Positions 24,736-33,640 of a stretch of DNA of 64,000 bases are shown here, one piece after another. The notes beneath the pieces were generated by a model that was given only the letters and a program-made list of their open reading frames with translations, was not told where the DNA came from and ran no database searches. The stretch is from contig NZ_JACIBK010000011.1 in the NCBI RefSeq assembly GCF_014195325.1, positions 1 to 64,000 of the forward strand, read 5' to 3'. Each line of letters opens with the position of its first letter. Within the stretch, counting starts at the first letter, position 1. The translations under genes were made by a program, and so were the position numbers. This DNA is from Rhizobium sp. BK650 (GTDB lineage: Bacteria > Pseudomonadota > Alphaproteobacteria > Rhizobiales > Rhizobiaceae).

Positions 24736-25224
24736 ATGTTTGGGCTGAGTAAGAAGGTCGCGACCGCGGTTATGGCCGCCGCCGTCGTTGTGACGAGCTT
24801 CGTGCCGTCGCAGGCAATCCAGATGCCGGCCGTCCCGCAGGTGGAAAAATCTTCGCCTGTCGAGAACGTCCAATACCGCCGCTACTATGGTGGGGGCTAC
24901 TATCGCCCCGGTTACTATCCGCGCTATCGTCCTGCCTATCGCCCAGGCTGGTATGGCGGTTATCGCGGTTATCCCTATTATCGTCCTGGTTACCGTCACT
25001 ATAACGGCTATTGGTATCCGCTGGCAGCCTTCGGTGCCGGCGCCATCATTGGCGGCGCGATCACCGCTCAGCCGCGCTACTATGAACCCGCACCGGCACC
25101 CTCCGGCATCAATCCGAGCCACGTCGCCTGGTGCGAAAACCGCTACCGCTCCTACAGAGCCTACGACAATACGTTCCAGCCCTATAACGGTCCGCGCCAG
25201 CAGTGCTATTCGCCTTACTATTGA
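24736..25224 (+). CDS. secreted Tyr/Arg/Pro/Gly-rich BA14K-like protein
   Basis: A 162-residue exported protein. The signal peptide (KKVATAVMAAAVVVTSFVPSQA) is followed by a very aromatic low-complexity region of YRPGYYPRYRPAYRP type with about 25 tyrosines. A hydrophobic glycine-rich segment (AAFGAGAIIGGAI) and the C-terminal module HVAWCENRYRSYRAYDNTF...RQQCYSPYY come next. That module is the BA14K signature with two cysteines, first known from a Brucella antigen. Function is not established; a lectin-like or envelope role has been proposed for relatives. The ATG at 24736 has CGGAG five bases ahead. A strong bidirectional terminator follows. Confidence 0.82.
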   Translation: MFGLSKKVATAVMAAAVVVTSFVPSQAIQMPAVPQVEKSSPVENVQYRRYYGGGYYRPGYYPRYRPAYRPGWYGGYRGYPYYRPGYRHYNGYWYPLAAFGAGAIIGGAITAQPRYYEPAPAPSGINPSHVAWCENRYRSYRAYDNTFQPYNGPRQQCYSPYY

Positions 25225-25248
25225 GGCGAAGCCAGAGATCGAGAGAGA

Positions 25249-25270
25249 CGCCCGGCCATCGAGCCGGGCG
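25249..25270. terminator. bidirectional terminator between BA14K-like and zntB-like genes
   Basis: CGCCCGGC and GCCGGGCG form a perfect eight-base-pair stem with a six-base loop, followed by CTTTCGTT on the plus strand. It sits 24 bases after the BA14K-like stop and just past the end of the convergent transporter gene. Confidence 0.7.
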
Positions 25271-25277
25271 CTTTCGT

Positions 25278-26270
25278 TCAGAGAATATTCACTCGCTTTA
25301 GGAGCCACCAGGCAAAGGCGATGGATGCGAGGATAAGCCCCACGGCATATTCCGTACCGTAGTCTCCGACGGCGAAGGGCAGGTTGGCCGTGTTCATGCC
25401 GAAGAAGCCGGTCACCAGTGTCGGCGGCAGCAGGAAGGCCGTCATGATCGACAAGATGTAAAGATGGCGGTTCGTCTCCGAGGAAAGCTTGGAGTCGATT
25501 TCTTCATGCAACAGCCTTGCCCGGTCCTGCAGTGCGTAGACATCGTGATCCACTGTCTCCAGCCGACTTGTCAGTCGCCCGGCAATGTCGTCGAAACCGA
25601 AGGGCATTTCGTCCTCGTCCGACGCTGCCGCCCGCCGCATCAGAGCAAGGACCGTACGCAGATGACGGTGCAGGCGCACAATGGTGCGACGAACGGGAGC
25701 AAGCCTGCGGCGTTCGTCACGCGGTGCATTATCGTAGACGAAGTCCTCGATCAGGTTGAGCTCGTCGGTAAGTTCCATGACGACCGATATCAGTGTCCGC
25801 TGAAATTCGGTCACAAGCAGCTCGAAGAGGTCGACGGGACGGGTGAACTTGCCGGGGTTCTTTTCGATCATCACACGTGTCCGCTCTACGCTTCTCAGCG
25901 GCTGCAGTCGCGTGGTGATAATGAAACGGTCGGAAATGGTGAAATGCAGCCATCCAAGGTCCGCCGTGTCCTGATCGAATTCGCGCTGGCAATCCACCAG
26001 CGTGCCGTAGAGCATCTGCTCGTCGACAGTCAGAACCGCGTGGGTGTCGCGCGTGGTCAGTGCCGCCTTGGCATCGTCCATCACGCCAAGCGTATCGAGC
26101 AGGGCAGGCACGCGGGCATCGGCGAGGTTGAGATGCAGCCAATAGAAACCGTCGCCTACGGTTAGCTCCGCAGCTGTTGCGCTGTTTTGCAGACGCGTAG
26201 CCTTCTTGCTTTCCGGCGAGAAGCGGTAGGCCCATACAAGGCCGGGTATGTTGACGGGCAAGGTATCCAT
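25278..26270 (-). CDS. CorA/ZntB family metal ion transporter
   Basis: About 330 residues. A large cytoplasmic domain with long helices precedes two C-terminal membrane segments. The signature loop FFGMNTANLP (GMN motif) follows the first membrane helix (SIMTAFLLPPTLVTG), and the protein ends WWLLKRVNIL. The N-terminal GLVWAYRFSPE and the short GMN-loop sequence fit the ZntB branch (zinc) better than magnesium CorA, but this is a tendency and not proof. The ATG at 26270 has GAGGA nine bases upstream, and homology begins there. It stands alone between two terminators or intergenic gaps. Confidence 0.88.
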   Translation of the reverse strand: MDTLPVNIPGLVWAYRFSPESKKATRLQNSATAAELTVGDGFYWLHLNLADARVPALLDTLGVMDDAKAALTTRDTHAVLTVDEQMLYGTLVDCQREFDQDTADLGWLHFTISDRFIITTRLQPLRSVERTRVMIEKNPGKFTRPVDLFELLVTEFQRTLISVVMELTDELNLIEDFVYDNAPRDERRRLAPVRRTIVRLHRHLRTVLALMRRAAASDEDEMPFGFDDIAGRLTSRLETVDHDVYALQDRARLLHEEIDSKLSSETNRHLYILSIMTAFLLPPTLVTGFFGMNTANLPFAVGDYGTEYAVGLILASIAFAWWLLKRVNIL

Positions 26271-26556
26271 TATTGCCGATCCTCTCGCGAAGGCGATCAT
26301 CCTACTGTGTAACCGTTTTGCGATAACGACATGCGTCGAAACAAAACCCAAGCGGCAGCAGATCTGAAAGATCGCGACACGCATAGAGATTCTCCATGAC
26401 GTTTGTTTGCGCAAGTGCACAAGCGAAAAGGTGTCCGCGAGTAAGGTTATCGATGGAAAGCAAATTGACGTTTACGTAAAAATCAATTAGCTCTTTCGGC
26501 GGAGGCGCTCGCAGAACCGGCTTTGCCGAGCGTGAGCGAAATACGGAGGAAATGGT

Positions 26557-28335
26557 ATGTATAACGCCCCCGTCGAGGAAATCGCGTTCACGCTGAAACA
26601 TGTCGCCGGCATGGCAGAGGCGATCGACAGCGGCCTTCTGGGCGATCTCGGCGAGGATCTCGTCGATGCCATTCTTGCCGAGGCGGGACGATTTGCCACG
26701 GAGGAGATTGCGCCTCTTGCCGATATCGGCGACCGTCAGGGCGCTCGTCTTTCCAATGGCGAGGTGAAGCTCCCGGACGGCTGGCGCGACCTTTACCGCA
26801 ATTGGGCCGCCGGCGGCTGGAACGGCCTTACCGCGCCGGAGGAGTTCGGAGGGCAGGCCCTGCCGCATATGCTGAATGTCGCAGCGCTGGAAATGTGGAA
26901 CTCAGGCTCCATGGCCTTTGCTCTCTGCCCGACTCTGACCATGGGCGCGATCGAGGCCCTGAATGTGCACGGCGGGGCGGCCCTCAAGGAAAAATATCTA
27001 TCGCGTATGGTGTCGGGCGAATGGACCGGCACCATGAACCTTACCGAACCGCATGCCGGCTCCGATCTCGGCGTCTTGAAAGCACGCGCCGAACGCAGCG
27101 AGGACGGCACTTACCGCATTTTCGGCCAGAAGATCTTCATCACCTGGGGCGAGCACGACGCGGCCGAGAACATCATCCACTTCGTCCTCGCCCGTCTGCC
27201 GGATGCGCCCGCCGGCACGCGCGGCATCTCGCTCTTCCTCGTGCCGAAATTTTTCGTCAATGACGACGGATCGTTGGGTGCCCGCAACGATCTCCACTGC
27301 CATTCGCTGGAACGCAAGCTCGGCATCCACGGCTCGCCCACCTGCACGATGATCTATGGCGACGGCAAATTCGGCGATGAGAGGGGCGCGGTTGGCTGGT
27401 TGGTCGGCGAAGAGAACAAGGGCCTCGCCTGCATGTTCACCATGATGAACAATGCGCGCCTTGCCGTCGGCATGCAGGGCGTGGCGATATGCGAGGCGGC
27501 GACGCAGAAGGCTGTCGCCTACGCGAAAGAGCGCATGCAGGGCAGGGCGCCTGGCTGGAGCGGGTCCGGCATGAGCCCGATCATCGACCATCCCGATGTC
27601 ATCAGGATGCTGCTGACGATGAAGGCGTTGACGCAAGGCTCGCGTGCCATTGCCTATGCCTGCGCTCATGCGATCGACATGGCGCATCGCGCCGGGGAAC
27701 GCCGGGAGCATTGGCAGGAGCGGGCAGCGCTGCTGACGCCGATCGCCAAGTCCTTTGCGACGGATGCCGGCGTCGATGTCGCTTCTCTCGGGATTCAGGT
27801 GCATGGCGGCATGGGTTTCATCGAGGAGACGGGTGCCGCTCGCTACCTGCGCGATGCCCGCATCGCCCCGATTTATGAAGGTACGAACGGGATCCAGGCG
27901 ATCGATCTTGTCACCCGAAAGCTTCCTTTGTCGGAAGGTGAACAGGTGAGGCGTTTCATTGCTGAGCTGAAGGCGATCGTCGATTCTGTCCGCACTTCGA
28001 ATCTCGACGGTTTCGGCACGACAGCTGACAAGCTTGAGGACGCGCTCACAGATCTGGAAGAGGCGACAGACTGGCTGCTGGCCCGCCTCGCTGAAGGCAA
28101 ATCGGCGGAGGCCCTGTCGGGCGCGACCCCCTATCAGCGTCTCTTCGGCCTTGCTCTGACTGGTTGCTATCTCGCCAAGGGCGGCCTCGCCGAAACGGCG
28201 GATGGGGTCGGCGAGGACCGCATCGCGCTCTGCCGCTTTACCGCCGAGAACCTGCTGTCCGAAACGGCGGCGTTGAAGGACCGTGTCGTCTACGGTGCCG
28301 AAAGCCTTGCAGCCGCCCGCACCGTCCTTGCCTGA
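26557..28335 (+). CDS. acyl-CoA dehydrogenase (long DmdC-like subfamily)
   Basis: A 592-residue acyl-CoA dehydrogenase of the extended roughly 600-residue subfamily. It starts MYNAPVEEIAF, as in DmdC-type enzymes. FAD- and substrate-binding regions are MNLTEPHAGSDLG and HGGMGFIEETGAARYLRDAR, and the catalytic base region is IYEGTNGIQAIDL. A C-terminal helical extension of about 130 residues (LDGFGTTADKLEDALTDLEE) distinguishes it from short-chain enzymes. It should convert an acyl-CoA to the enoyl-CoA with electron transfer to ETF; chain length or methylthio substrate is open. The enoyl-CoA hydratase gene follows 10 bases later, so the two catalyse successive beta-oxidation steps. Confidence 0.9.
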   Translation: MYNAPVEEIAFTLKHVAGMAEAIDSGLLGDLGEDLVDAILAEAGRFATEEIAPLADIGDRQGARLSNGEVKLPDGWRDLYRNWAAGGWNGLTAPEEFGGQALPHMLNVAALEMWNSGSMAFALCPTLTMGAIEALNVHGGAALKEKYLSRMVSGEWTGTMNLTEPHAGSDLGVLKARAERSEDGTYRIFGQKIFITWGEHDAAENIIHFVLARLPDAPAGTRGISLFLVPKFFVNDDGSLGARNDLHCHSLERKLGIHGSPTCTMIYGDGKFGDERGAVGWLVGEENKGLACMFTMMNNARLAVGMQGVAICEAATQKAVAYAKERMQGRAPGWSGSGMSPIIDHPDVIRMLLTMKALTQGSRAIAYACAHAIDMAHRAGERREHWQERAALLTPIAKSFATDAGVDVASLGIQVHGGMGFIEETGAARYLRDARIAPIYEGTNGIQAIDLVTRKLPLSEGEQVRRFIAELKAIVDSVRTSNLDGFGTTADKLEDALTDLEEATDWLLARLAEGKSAEALSGATPYQRLFGLALTGCYLAKGGLAETADGVGEDRIALCRFTAENLLSETAALKDRVVYGAESLAAARTVLA

Positions 28336-28345
28336 GGAGCTGAAA

Positions 28346-29098
28346 ATGAGCGATCCCGTCATCATCGAGCGATCCGCAGAAAGTCCGGCTGTCCAGATCA
28401 TCCGCTTCAACCGGCCGGAGAAGAAGAACGCCTTCACCCGCGACATGTATCGGACGATGACGGATGCTCTGAATGGCGCAAACGGCGATGCCGGTATCCG
28501 GGTGACAGTCTTTCTCGGCACTGATGGCAGCTTTTCGGCCGGCAACGATATCGGCGATTTCCTCGCTGCCGCTCAGGGCGGCGGCATGGGACACGAACTC
28601 GTCGATTTCCTCTATGCGCTCGCCAATGCCGAAAAACCACTCGTCTCGGGTGTCGATGGTCTAGCGATCGGCATCGGCACGACGCTCAACCTGCATTGCG
28701 ACCTGACGATTGCCTCCGACCGCAGCCAGTTCCGTACGCCCTTCGTAGATCTGGCACTGGTGCCGGAAGCAGCCTCCAGCCTGATCGTCCCGCGCATCAT
28801 GGGTCATCAGCGCGCCTTTGCCATGCTTGCCGCCGGCGAGGGCTTCACGGCCGAGGACGCGAGACAAGCCGGCCTGATCTGGAAGGTAACGGCACCGGAT
28901 GAGGTGGAAATCCAAGCGCTGGCTGCGGCCGCAAACCTTGCCGCCAAACCGCCGGAAGCGATGAAGATCGCCCGCGACCTCCTTCGTGGCCCGCGGCAGG
29001 AGATCATCGCGCGCATCGATGAAGAGGCTCGCCATTTCGCCGCTCGCCTTAAAACCGCCGAGGCTCGCGCCGCCTTCGAGGCTTTCCTGCGCCGCTGA
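28346..29098 (+). CDS. enoyl-CoA hydratase/isomerase family protein
   Basis: A 250-residue crotonase-fold protein. The ATG at 28346 follows GAGGAG, which overlaps the end of the acyl-CoA dehydrogenase gene, so the two are translationally close. Family motifs are NRPEKKNAFTRDMY, the oxyanion-hole segment FSAGNDIGDFL, and SGVDGLAIGIGTTLNLHCDL. The usual second catalytic Glu region reads LVPEAASSLIVPRIMG, which fits an isomerase/hydratase such as YhaR-like or delta-isomerase. It likely processes the enoyl-CoA made by its neighbour. Confidence 0.9.
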   Translation: MSDPVIIERSAESPAVQIIRFNRPEKKNAFTRDMYRTMTDALNGANGDAGIRVTVFLGTDGSFSAGNDIGDFLAAAQGGGMGHELVDFLYALANAEKPLVSGVDGLAIGIGTTLNLHCDLTIASDRSQFRTPFVDLALVPEAASSLIVPRIMGHQRAFAMLAAGEGFTAEDARQAGLIWKVTAPDEVEIQALAAAANLAAKPPEAMKIARDLLRGPRQEIIARIDEEARHFAARLKTAEARAAFEAFLRR

Positions 29099-29309
29099 GC
29101 CCCTAAAATCAACGGTTACTATCATATGTGTCAATTTAAAGCTTAAGGGCGATCTAATTATTGAACGGGAGACGGATCCCCCAACGGTCCCGGGCGCGTG
29201 ACGTGTTTCGTACGACCCCCTGTCCGAAATTTACCCACGGCCTCGCAACTCGCAGCGCGCTTAACCCCCGGGCTGCGAAGCCGTTTCAGGATCGCTACTT
29301 CGGAGGTAA

Positions 29310-30560
29310 CTATTTCTCCAGCGTCGCCACCACCTCGACATGCGAAGTCCAGAGGAACTGGTCGATCGGCGTGACCGATGTGATCCGGTACCCTCCCTCG
29401 ACGAGAATGGCGAGATCGCGGGCAAGTGTCAGCGGATTGCAGCTTACGGCCACGACTTTTTTCACCGCCGCGCGCGCCAGTTCCTTACACTGGAACTCCG
29501 CACCCGCGCGCGGTGGATCAAAGACGACAGCGTCATAGACCTTGAACTCCCCAGTCATTAGCGGGCGACGGAAGAGATCGCGCTTCTCGACCGTTACCGG
29601 TTTCAAGCCTTGCGTATTACGCGCTGAGTGATCGAGTGCGGCAATCGCCTTGCCGTCGCCTTCGACGGCATGCACGCGGCCGATGCGGGCAAGCTGCAGC
29701 GAAAACGTGCCGGCGCCTGCGAAGAGATCGGCGATCCGCTTGGCTTTGCCGATATGCGCAAGCACCAGCTTCGCCATCGCCTCTTCGGCCGGCTTTGTCG
29801 CCTGCGTGAAAGCTCCGGCGGGCGGCGAAACCTGGACGCCGCCGAACTCGACGATCGGCTTCGCCGGCTCGACGAGAATTTCGCCGTCGAGCGAAACACG
29901 CGCGATGCCGCGAAGGCCGAGCACAACCTCGATCGCCTTCCGGCGCTGCTGGTCCGAGAGTTTCTTTGCGCCTTCGACCGCAAGATCGAGGCCGGAAAGC
30001 GTTTCCAGAACTGCGATGCGGAAGGCATCGGCATTGGTCGCAACCGCCGCGCCAACAGCCTTGATCGCCGGCAGCCGGGCCACGATCCCCGCCGACGAGA
30101 TGGGACATTCCTCAATGGCCACAATGTGATGGCTTTCGGCCTGGTTGAAACCGATGAGCATGTCCTTCTCGGTCTTACGTGCGGCGAAGACGACGCGCCG
30201 GCGCTCGCCCGGATGGGCCGCCACGATCTCGCCGACCTCCGGCGTCAGCCCCTTGGACTTTAGCGCATCGATGACGAGCTGCCGCTTGAAAGCGCGATAT
30301 GGCGCATCCGCCATGTGCTGCAGCGTGCAGCCGCCGCAGGTGCCGTTGACGCCGTCAGGTCCGAAATGCCGGCAGGGCGGCTCCTGCCTGTCAATGGAGG
30401 CAGAGGCGACCGACATCACGGTACCCTGGTTCCTGACGCGGGCGATGGCGACCGTCTCGCCGGGCAGCGTGAAAGGCACGTAGATCGGCCCGTCTTTGCC
30501 GGTGGCAATACCGTCGCCCTGTGCGCCGAGCCTGTCGATGGTAATAGTTTCCGTGCTCAC
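29310..30560 (-). CDS. class I SAM-dependent RNA uracil-5-methyltransferase (RlmD/TrmA family)
   Basis: A 416-residue protein with an N-terminal TRAM domain (ITIDRLGAQGDGIA), an iron-sulfur cluster site (PCRHFGPDG, TCGGCTLQH and IEECPIS) and a Rossmann methyltransferase domain (IADLFAGAGTFSLQLA). The catalytic cysteine lies in VAVSCNPLTLARD. It should methylate uracil-5 in 23S rRNA or tRNA; rRNA is more likely for the Fe-S bearing form, but U747 versus U1939 cannot be told. The start is a GTG at 30560 overlapping the tlyA stop by three bases (GTGA), so translation is coupled to tlyA. Confidence 0.9.
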   Translation of the reverse strand: MSTETITIDRLGAQGDGIATGKDGPIYVPFTLPGETVAIARVRNQGTVMSVASASIDRQEPPCRHFGPDGVNGTCGGCTLQHMADAPYRAFKRQLVIDALKSKGLTPEVGEIVAAHPGERRRVVFAARKTEKDMLIGFNQAESHHIVAIEECPISSAGIVARLPAIKAVGAAVATNADAFRIAVLETLSGLDLAVEGAKKLSDQQRRKAIEVVLGLRGIARVSLDGEILVEPAKPIVEFGGVQVSPPAGAFTQATKPAEEAMAKLVLAHIGKAKRIADLFAGAGTFSLQLARIGRVHAVEGDGKAIAALDHSARNTQGLKPVTVEKRDLFRRPLMTGEFKVYDAVVFDPPRAGAEFQCKELARAAVKKVVAVSCNPLTLARDLAILVEGGYRITSVTPIDQFLWTSHVEVVATLEK

Positions 30561-31303
30561 GCTTTCGTCCCTGCCAGTAGAAATTCCTGATTGCCGTCGC
30601 CGCCCGAGATGGGGGAGGGGATGAGCCCGAAACTCTTCCAGCCCATATCCATAGTAAACCAGCGCTCCAGCTCTGCCGCCACATCAGGCCCGGAAGACGG
30701 ATCCTTGAGCAGTCCGCCCTTGCCGATCGCCTCGCGCCCTGCCTCGAACTGCGGCTTGACGAGAACAGCGGCGAGCGAACCTGGCTCGGCAATATCGAGT
30801 GCCGGAGCAAGCGCCAGCTTCAACGAGATGAAGGAGACGTCCGACACAATGAAATCGACGGGCTCGCCGATATCTTCGGCGGTCAGATTGCGGGCATTGA
30901 GCCCTTCGATATTGGTCACGCGCGGATCGGTTGCGATCCTCGGATTCATCTGTCCATGGCCGACATCGACAGCAGTTACATGCGCGGCACCCCGCTCCAG
31001 CAGTACTTCAGTGAAGCCGCCGGTCGAAGCGCCGACATCGAGACAGTGCCGCCCGGCCGGGTCGAGCCCGAAATGGTCAAGTGCTGCCACGAGCTTCAAA
31101 GCCGCGCGCGAAACATAGTCCTGCGCCGGATCGTCAATCTCGATCGCCGCATCGCAGCCGAAGACCGAGCCTGCCTTCGTCACCACCTTGCCGGCAACCT
31201 TCACCGTTCCCCGCGCAACGGCATCGCGCGCCCGGGAGCGGCTTGCAAAAAGGCCCAGGGTGACGAGAAGCTGGTCGAGGCGTTGGCTGTTCTGATCGGA
31301 CAT
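30557..31303 (-). CDS. tlyA: TlyA family rRNA 2'-O-methyltransferase / hemolysin-like protein
   Basis: About 248 residues. An N-terminal S4 RNA-binding domain (RLDQLLVTLGLFASRSRARD) is followed by an FtsJ-like methyltransferase domain with the SAM site CLDVGASTGGFTEVLLERGA and the conserved FIVSDVSFISLKL. TlyA enzymes methylate 2'-OH groups of rRNA cytidines. The open frame extends far upstream, past 31600, but homology starts at 31303 (SDQNSQRLDQL), so I take that ATG even though its ribosome site is weak. The gene is coupled to the following RNA methyltransferase by a GTGA overlap. Confidence 0.88.
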   Translation of the reverse strand: MSDQNSQRLDQLLVTLGLFASRSRARDAVARGTVKVAGKVVTKAGSVFGCDAAIEIDDPAQDYVSRAALKLVAALDHFGLDPAGRHCLDVGASTGGFTEVLLERGAAHVTAVDVGHGQMNPRIATDPRVTNIEGLNARNLTAEDIGEPVDFIVSDVSFISLKLALAPALDIAEPGSLAAVLVKPQFEAGREAIGKGGLLKDPSSGPDVAAELERWFTMDMGWKSFGLIPSPISGGDGNQEFLLAGTKA

Positions 31304-31629
31304 CGGGTGTGAATGACCGGCAAAGCCGCCGCTTGCAAGCATTTTTGTTGATAATACTCGCTTCGAGCTCCGCCACGTTCGAAAACGGCAATGGGTAGCG
31401 ACGATATAATTATCTAACACATCTGTGCTGCGGCGCACAAATTTAAACAAATTTAAATCCCTGATCGCATAGGTTCGCGGTGATTGCAGCGGTTCGTTTT
31501 TTGAATCGCTTCGTGCCATGAAGGTGCCGCGTCCTCCCCGCCGATCATGTTCCTTATCGAGAAGTCTTGTGGCTGCGTTTCGCAGCCGCCGCCCTTGTCG
31601 CGCCTTTTGACGCCAGGAGAAATTGACCG
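31304..31629. other. intergenic region between tlyA and a chemoreceptor gene
   Basis: 326 bases with divergent genes on either side. The centre (31395-31465) is AT-rich (ATATAATTATCTAAC; AAATTTAAACAAATTTAAAT) and is the likely promoter zone. No small gene or RNA is evident. The stretch AAATTTAAACAAATTTAAAT contains a direct repeat AAATTTAAA. Confidence 0.5.
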
Positions 31630-33576
31630 ATGTTCGCCCGAAACATATCATTGAACGGCAAGCTTGCGGCCACGTTCGCAGCGCTCATCCTTATTTTCAT
31701 ATCCGTTTCCGCTTTCGTCTATTCCAAGGCAACCACCTCGGCGAGCGCTTCCGCCGAACAGGAGAAGTCCGAGCTTCTGGTCAACCAGATCGATGACGCG
31801 CTGCAGGCAATGCTCGAGCAGGCCGTCAATCTGCGCGGCTTCATCCTCTTCCGCAGCGACAGTACCTATGCCGATATCTTCGCCAACCGCGAACGCATGC
31901 TGAAGGCGATTGCCGCTGCAAAACAGACCGCCGCCTCCCAGCCCGAGCTTGTGTCGATGATCGATGATATGCAAAAGGCTGCGGATCTTTATTTCCATCA
32001 ACTCGCTGAGCCGCAGGCTAAAGCCCGAAAGGAAACCGAGACCCCGATCGACGAGGTTGTCAAGATCGGCGTCAACGCCACCAAGGGCCAGCTTGACGGC
32101 TTCCGAGCCGCTTCCGCCAAGATCAAGTCGCTCGCGCGTGAGAAGTCCGTATCTCTCGCCGCCGCTCGGCTTGATGCCAACAGCGATCTGAAGACCACGC
32201 TTCTGGCCGGCGGTATTGCTGCCGCGCTTGCTGCCGCCGCTCTCGCCTGGGCTCTGTCGCGCACGATCGTTCGCCCGATCGTCGGCATGACCGCTGCTAT
32301 GGGCCGCCTGGCCGGCGGCGACAACAATATCGAAGTTCCGGCCACAGACAGGCAGGACGAAGTCGGCCGTATGGCCCAGTCGGTGCTGGTGTTCAAGGAG
32401 GCGGCGATCGAAAAGCAGCAGCTTGCCGGCGAAACTGACCGCATGCGCGGCGAAGCCGAGCGTCAGCGCCAGATCAGCGATGAGCAGAAGGCTCGTGAAG
32501 AAAGCGAACTCCGCTTCGCGGTCGAAGCTCTCGCCGGTGGCCTTGCAGGTCTTGCCAATGGCGATGTCGCAGCCCGCATCCAAACGTCCTTCGCGCCGCA
32601 ATACGACAGCCTGCGCAACGACTTCAACAATGCGGTCGAAAAGCTCCAGGCTGCCCTGCAATCGGTTGGCCGCAATGCTTCGGCCATCAACGCCGGCGCC
32701 AGCGAAATCCGCTCTGCCGCTGACGATCTCGCCCATCGCACGGAACAGCAGGCCGCTGCCGTCGAGGAGACCGCCGCCGCTCTCGAAGAAGTCACGACCA
32801 CGGTCCGTGACTCCGCGAAGCGTGCCGAAGATGTCGGCAACCTCGTCGAGCGCACCCGCCTCGGCGCTGAAAAGTCCGGCGAAGTCGTCCGCCGGGCGGT
32901 TTCGGCCATGCAGCAGATCGAAAAGTCGTCGGGCGAAATCTCCAACATTATCGGCGTCATCGATGATATCGCCTTCCAGACCAACCTTCTGGCTCTGAAC
33001 GCCGGCGTCGAAGCAGCACGCGCCGGTGAAGCCGGCAAGGGTTTCGCTGTCGTCGCACAGGAAGTCCGTGAACTTGCCCAGCGCTCGGCAAATGCCGCCA
33101 AGGAAATCAAGGCGCTAATCAACACGTCGAGCGAGCAGGTCAATTCGGGCGTCGGCCTCGTTGGTGAAACCGGCAAGGCGCTGGAAGCGATCGTCGCCGA
33201 GGTTCAGGAAATCAACCGCCATGTGGGCGCGATCGTCACGGCCACCCGCGAACAGTCGATCGGCCTGCAAGAGATCAACACCGCCGTCAACAATATGGAC
33301 CAGGGCACCCAGCAGAACGCGGCCATGGTCGAAGAGCAGACGGCCGCAAGCCACGCGCTTGCCCAGGAAGCTGCCGCCCTCGACGACCTGCTGCGCCAGT
33401 TCAAGCTCGGCGGCCAGACTGCCGCTCCGGTCCAGAGAACGGTTGCAGCAACCGCTGCGTCCCGGCCGGTCGCCTCTCCGGCTCGCGCGCTCGCCAGCAA
33501 GGTCACCAAGGCTTTCGGTGGCAAGCAGGCAGCGGCCGCAGCTGTCGCCGTCCAGGAGGATTGGACTGAGTTCTGA
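31630..33576 (+). CDS. methyl-accepting chemotaxis protein
   Basis: A 648-residue chemoreceptor. There are membrane segments at about residues 12-32 (FAALILIFISVSAFVYS) and 193-212 (LLAGGIAAALAAAALAWALS). Between them lies a periplasmic four-helix-type sensor, consistent with small-ligand sensing. A HAMP region (RPIVGMTAAMGRLAGGDNNIE) and a long signalling coiled coil follow, with the hairpin tip FQTNLLALNAGVEAARAGEA near residues 452-470. The end, EDWTEF, resembles the CheR-tethering pentapeptide of major receptors. The ligand is unknown. GAGAAA precedes the ATG. A perfect terminator follows 29 bases after the stop, so it is monocistronic. Confidence 0.93.
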   Translation: MFARNISLNGKLAATFAALILIFISVSAFVYSKATTSASASAEQEKSELLVNQIDDALQAMLEQAVNLRGFILFRSDSTYADIFANRERMLKAIAAAKQTAASQPELVSMIDDMQKAADLYFHQLAEPQAKARKETETPIDEVVKIGVNATKGQLDGFRAASAKIKSLAREKSVSLAAARLDANSDLKTTLLAGGIAAALAAAALAWALSRTIVRPIVGMTAAMGRLAGGDNNIEVPATDRQDEVGRMAQSVLVFKEAAIEKQQLAGETDRMRGEAERQRQISDEQKAREESELRFAVEALAGGLAGLANGDVAARIQTSFAPQYDSLRNDFNNAVEKLQAALQSVGRNASAINAGASEIRSAADDLAHRTEQQAAAVEETAAALEEVTTTVRDSAKRAEDVGNLVERTRLGAEKSGEVVRRAVSAMQQIEKSSGEISNIIGVIDDIAFQTNLLALNAGVEAARAGEAGKGFAVVAQEVRELAQRSANAAKEIKALINTSSEQVNSGVGLVGETGKALEAIVAEVQEINRHVGAIVTATREQSIGLQEINTAVNNMDQGTQQNAAMVEEQTAASHALAQEAAALDDLLRQFKLGGQTAAPVQRTVAATAASRPVASPARALASKVTKAFGGKQAAAAAVAVQEDWTEF

Positions 33577-33605
33577 GAGCAATCTCTTCGCAGATGAAAA
33601 GGACG

Positions 33606-33635
33606 GGGCGGCATTTCGTGCCGCCCTTTCTTTTT
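33606..33635 (+). terminator. intrinsic terminator after the chemoreceptor
   Basis: GGGCGGCA and TGCCGCCC form an eight-base-pair stem with loop TTTCG, followed by TTTCTTTTT. It starts 29 bases past the stop codon and ends just beyond the convergent AraC gene's end, so may serve both strands. Confidence 0.85.
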
Positions 33636-33640
33636 GCAGA

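Noticed and set aside
26998..28545. Open frame of 515 codons antisense to the acyl-CoA dehydrogenase and hydratase
   Set aside because: Spans two convincing genes and shows no homology.
29099..29309. Possible RNA gene or small gene in the 211-base gap between enoyl-CoA hydratase and the RNA methyltransferase
   Set aside because: No tRNA-like cloverleaf, no terminator with T-run and no ORF with a ribosome site; reported as empty.
31304..31651. Upstream extension of the tlyA frame overlapping the start of the chemoreceptor gene
   Set aside because: The open frame continues but no S4/FtsJ homology lies there; the tlyA homology begins at 31303.
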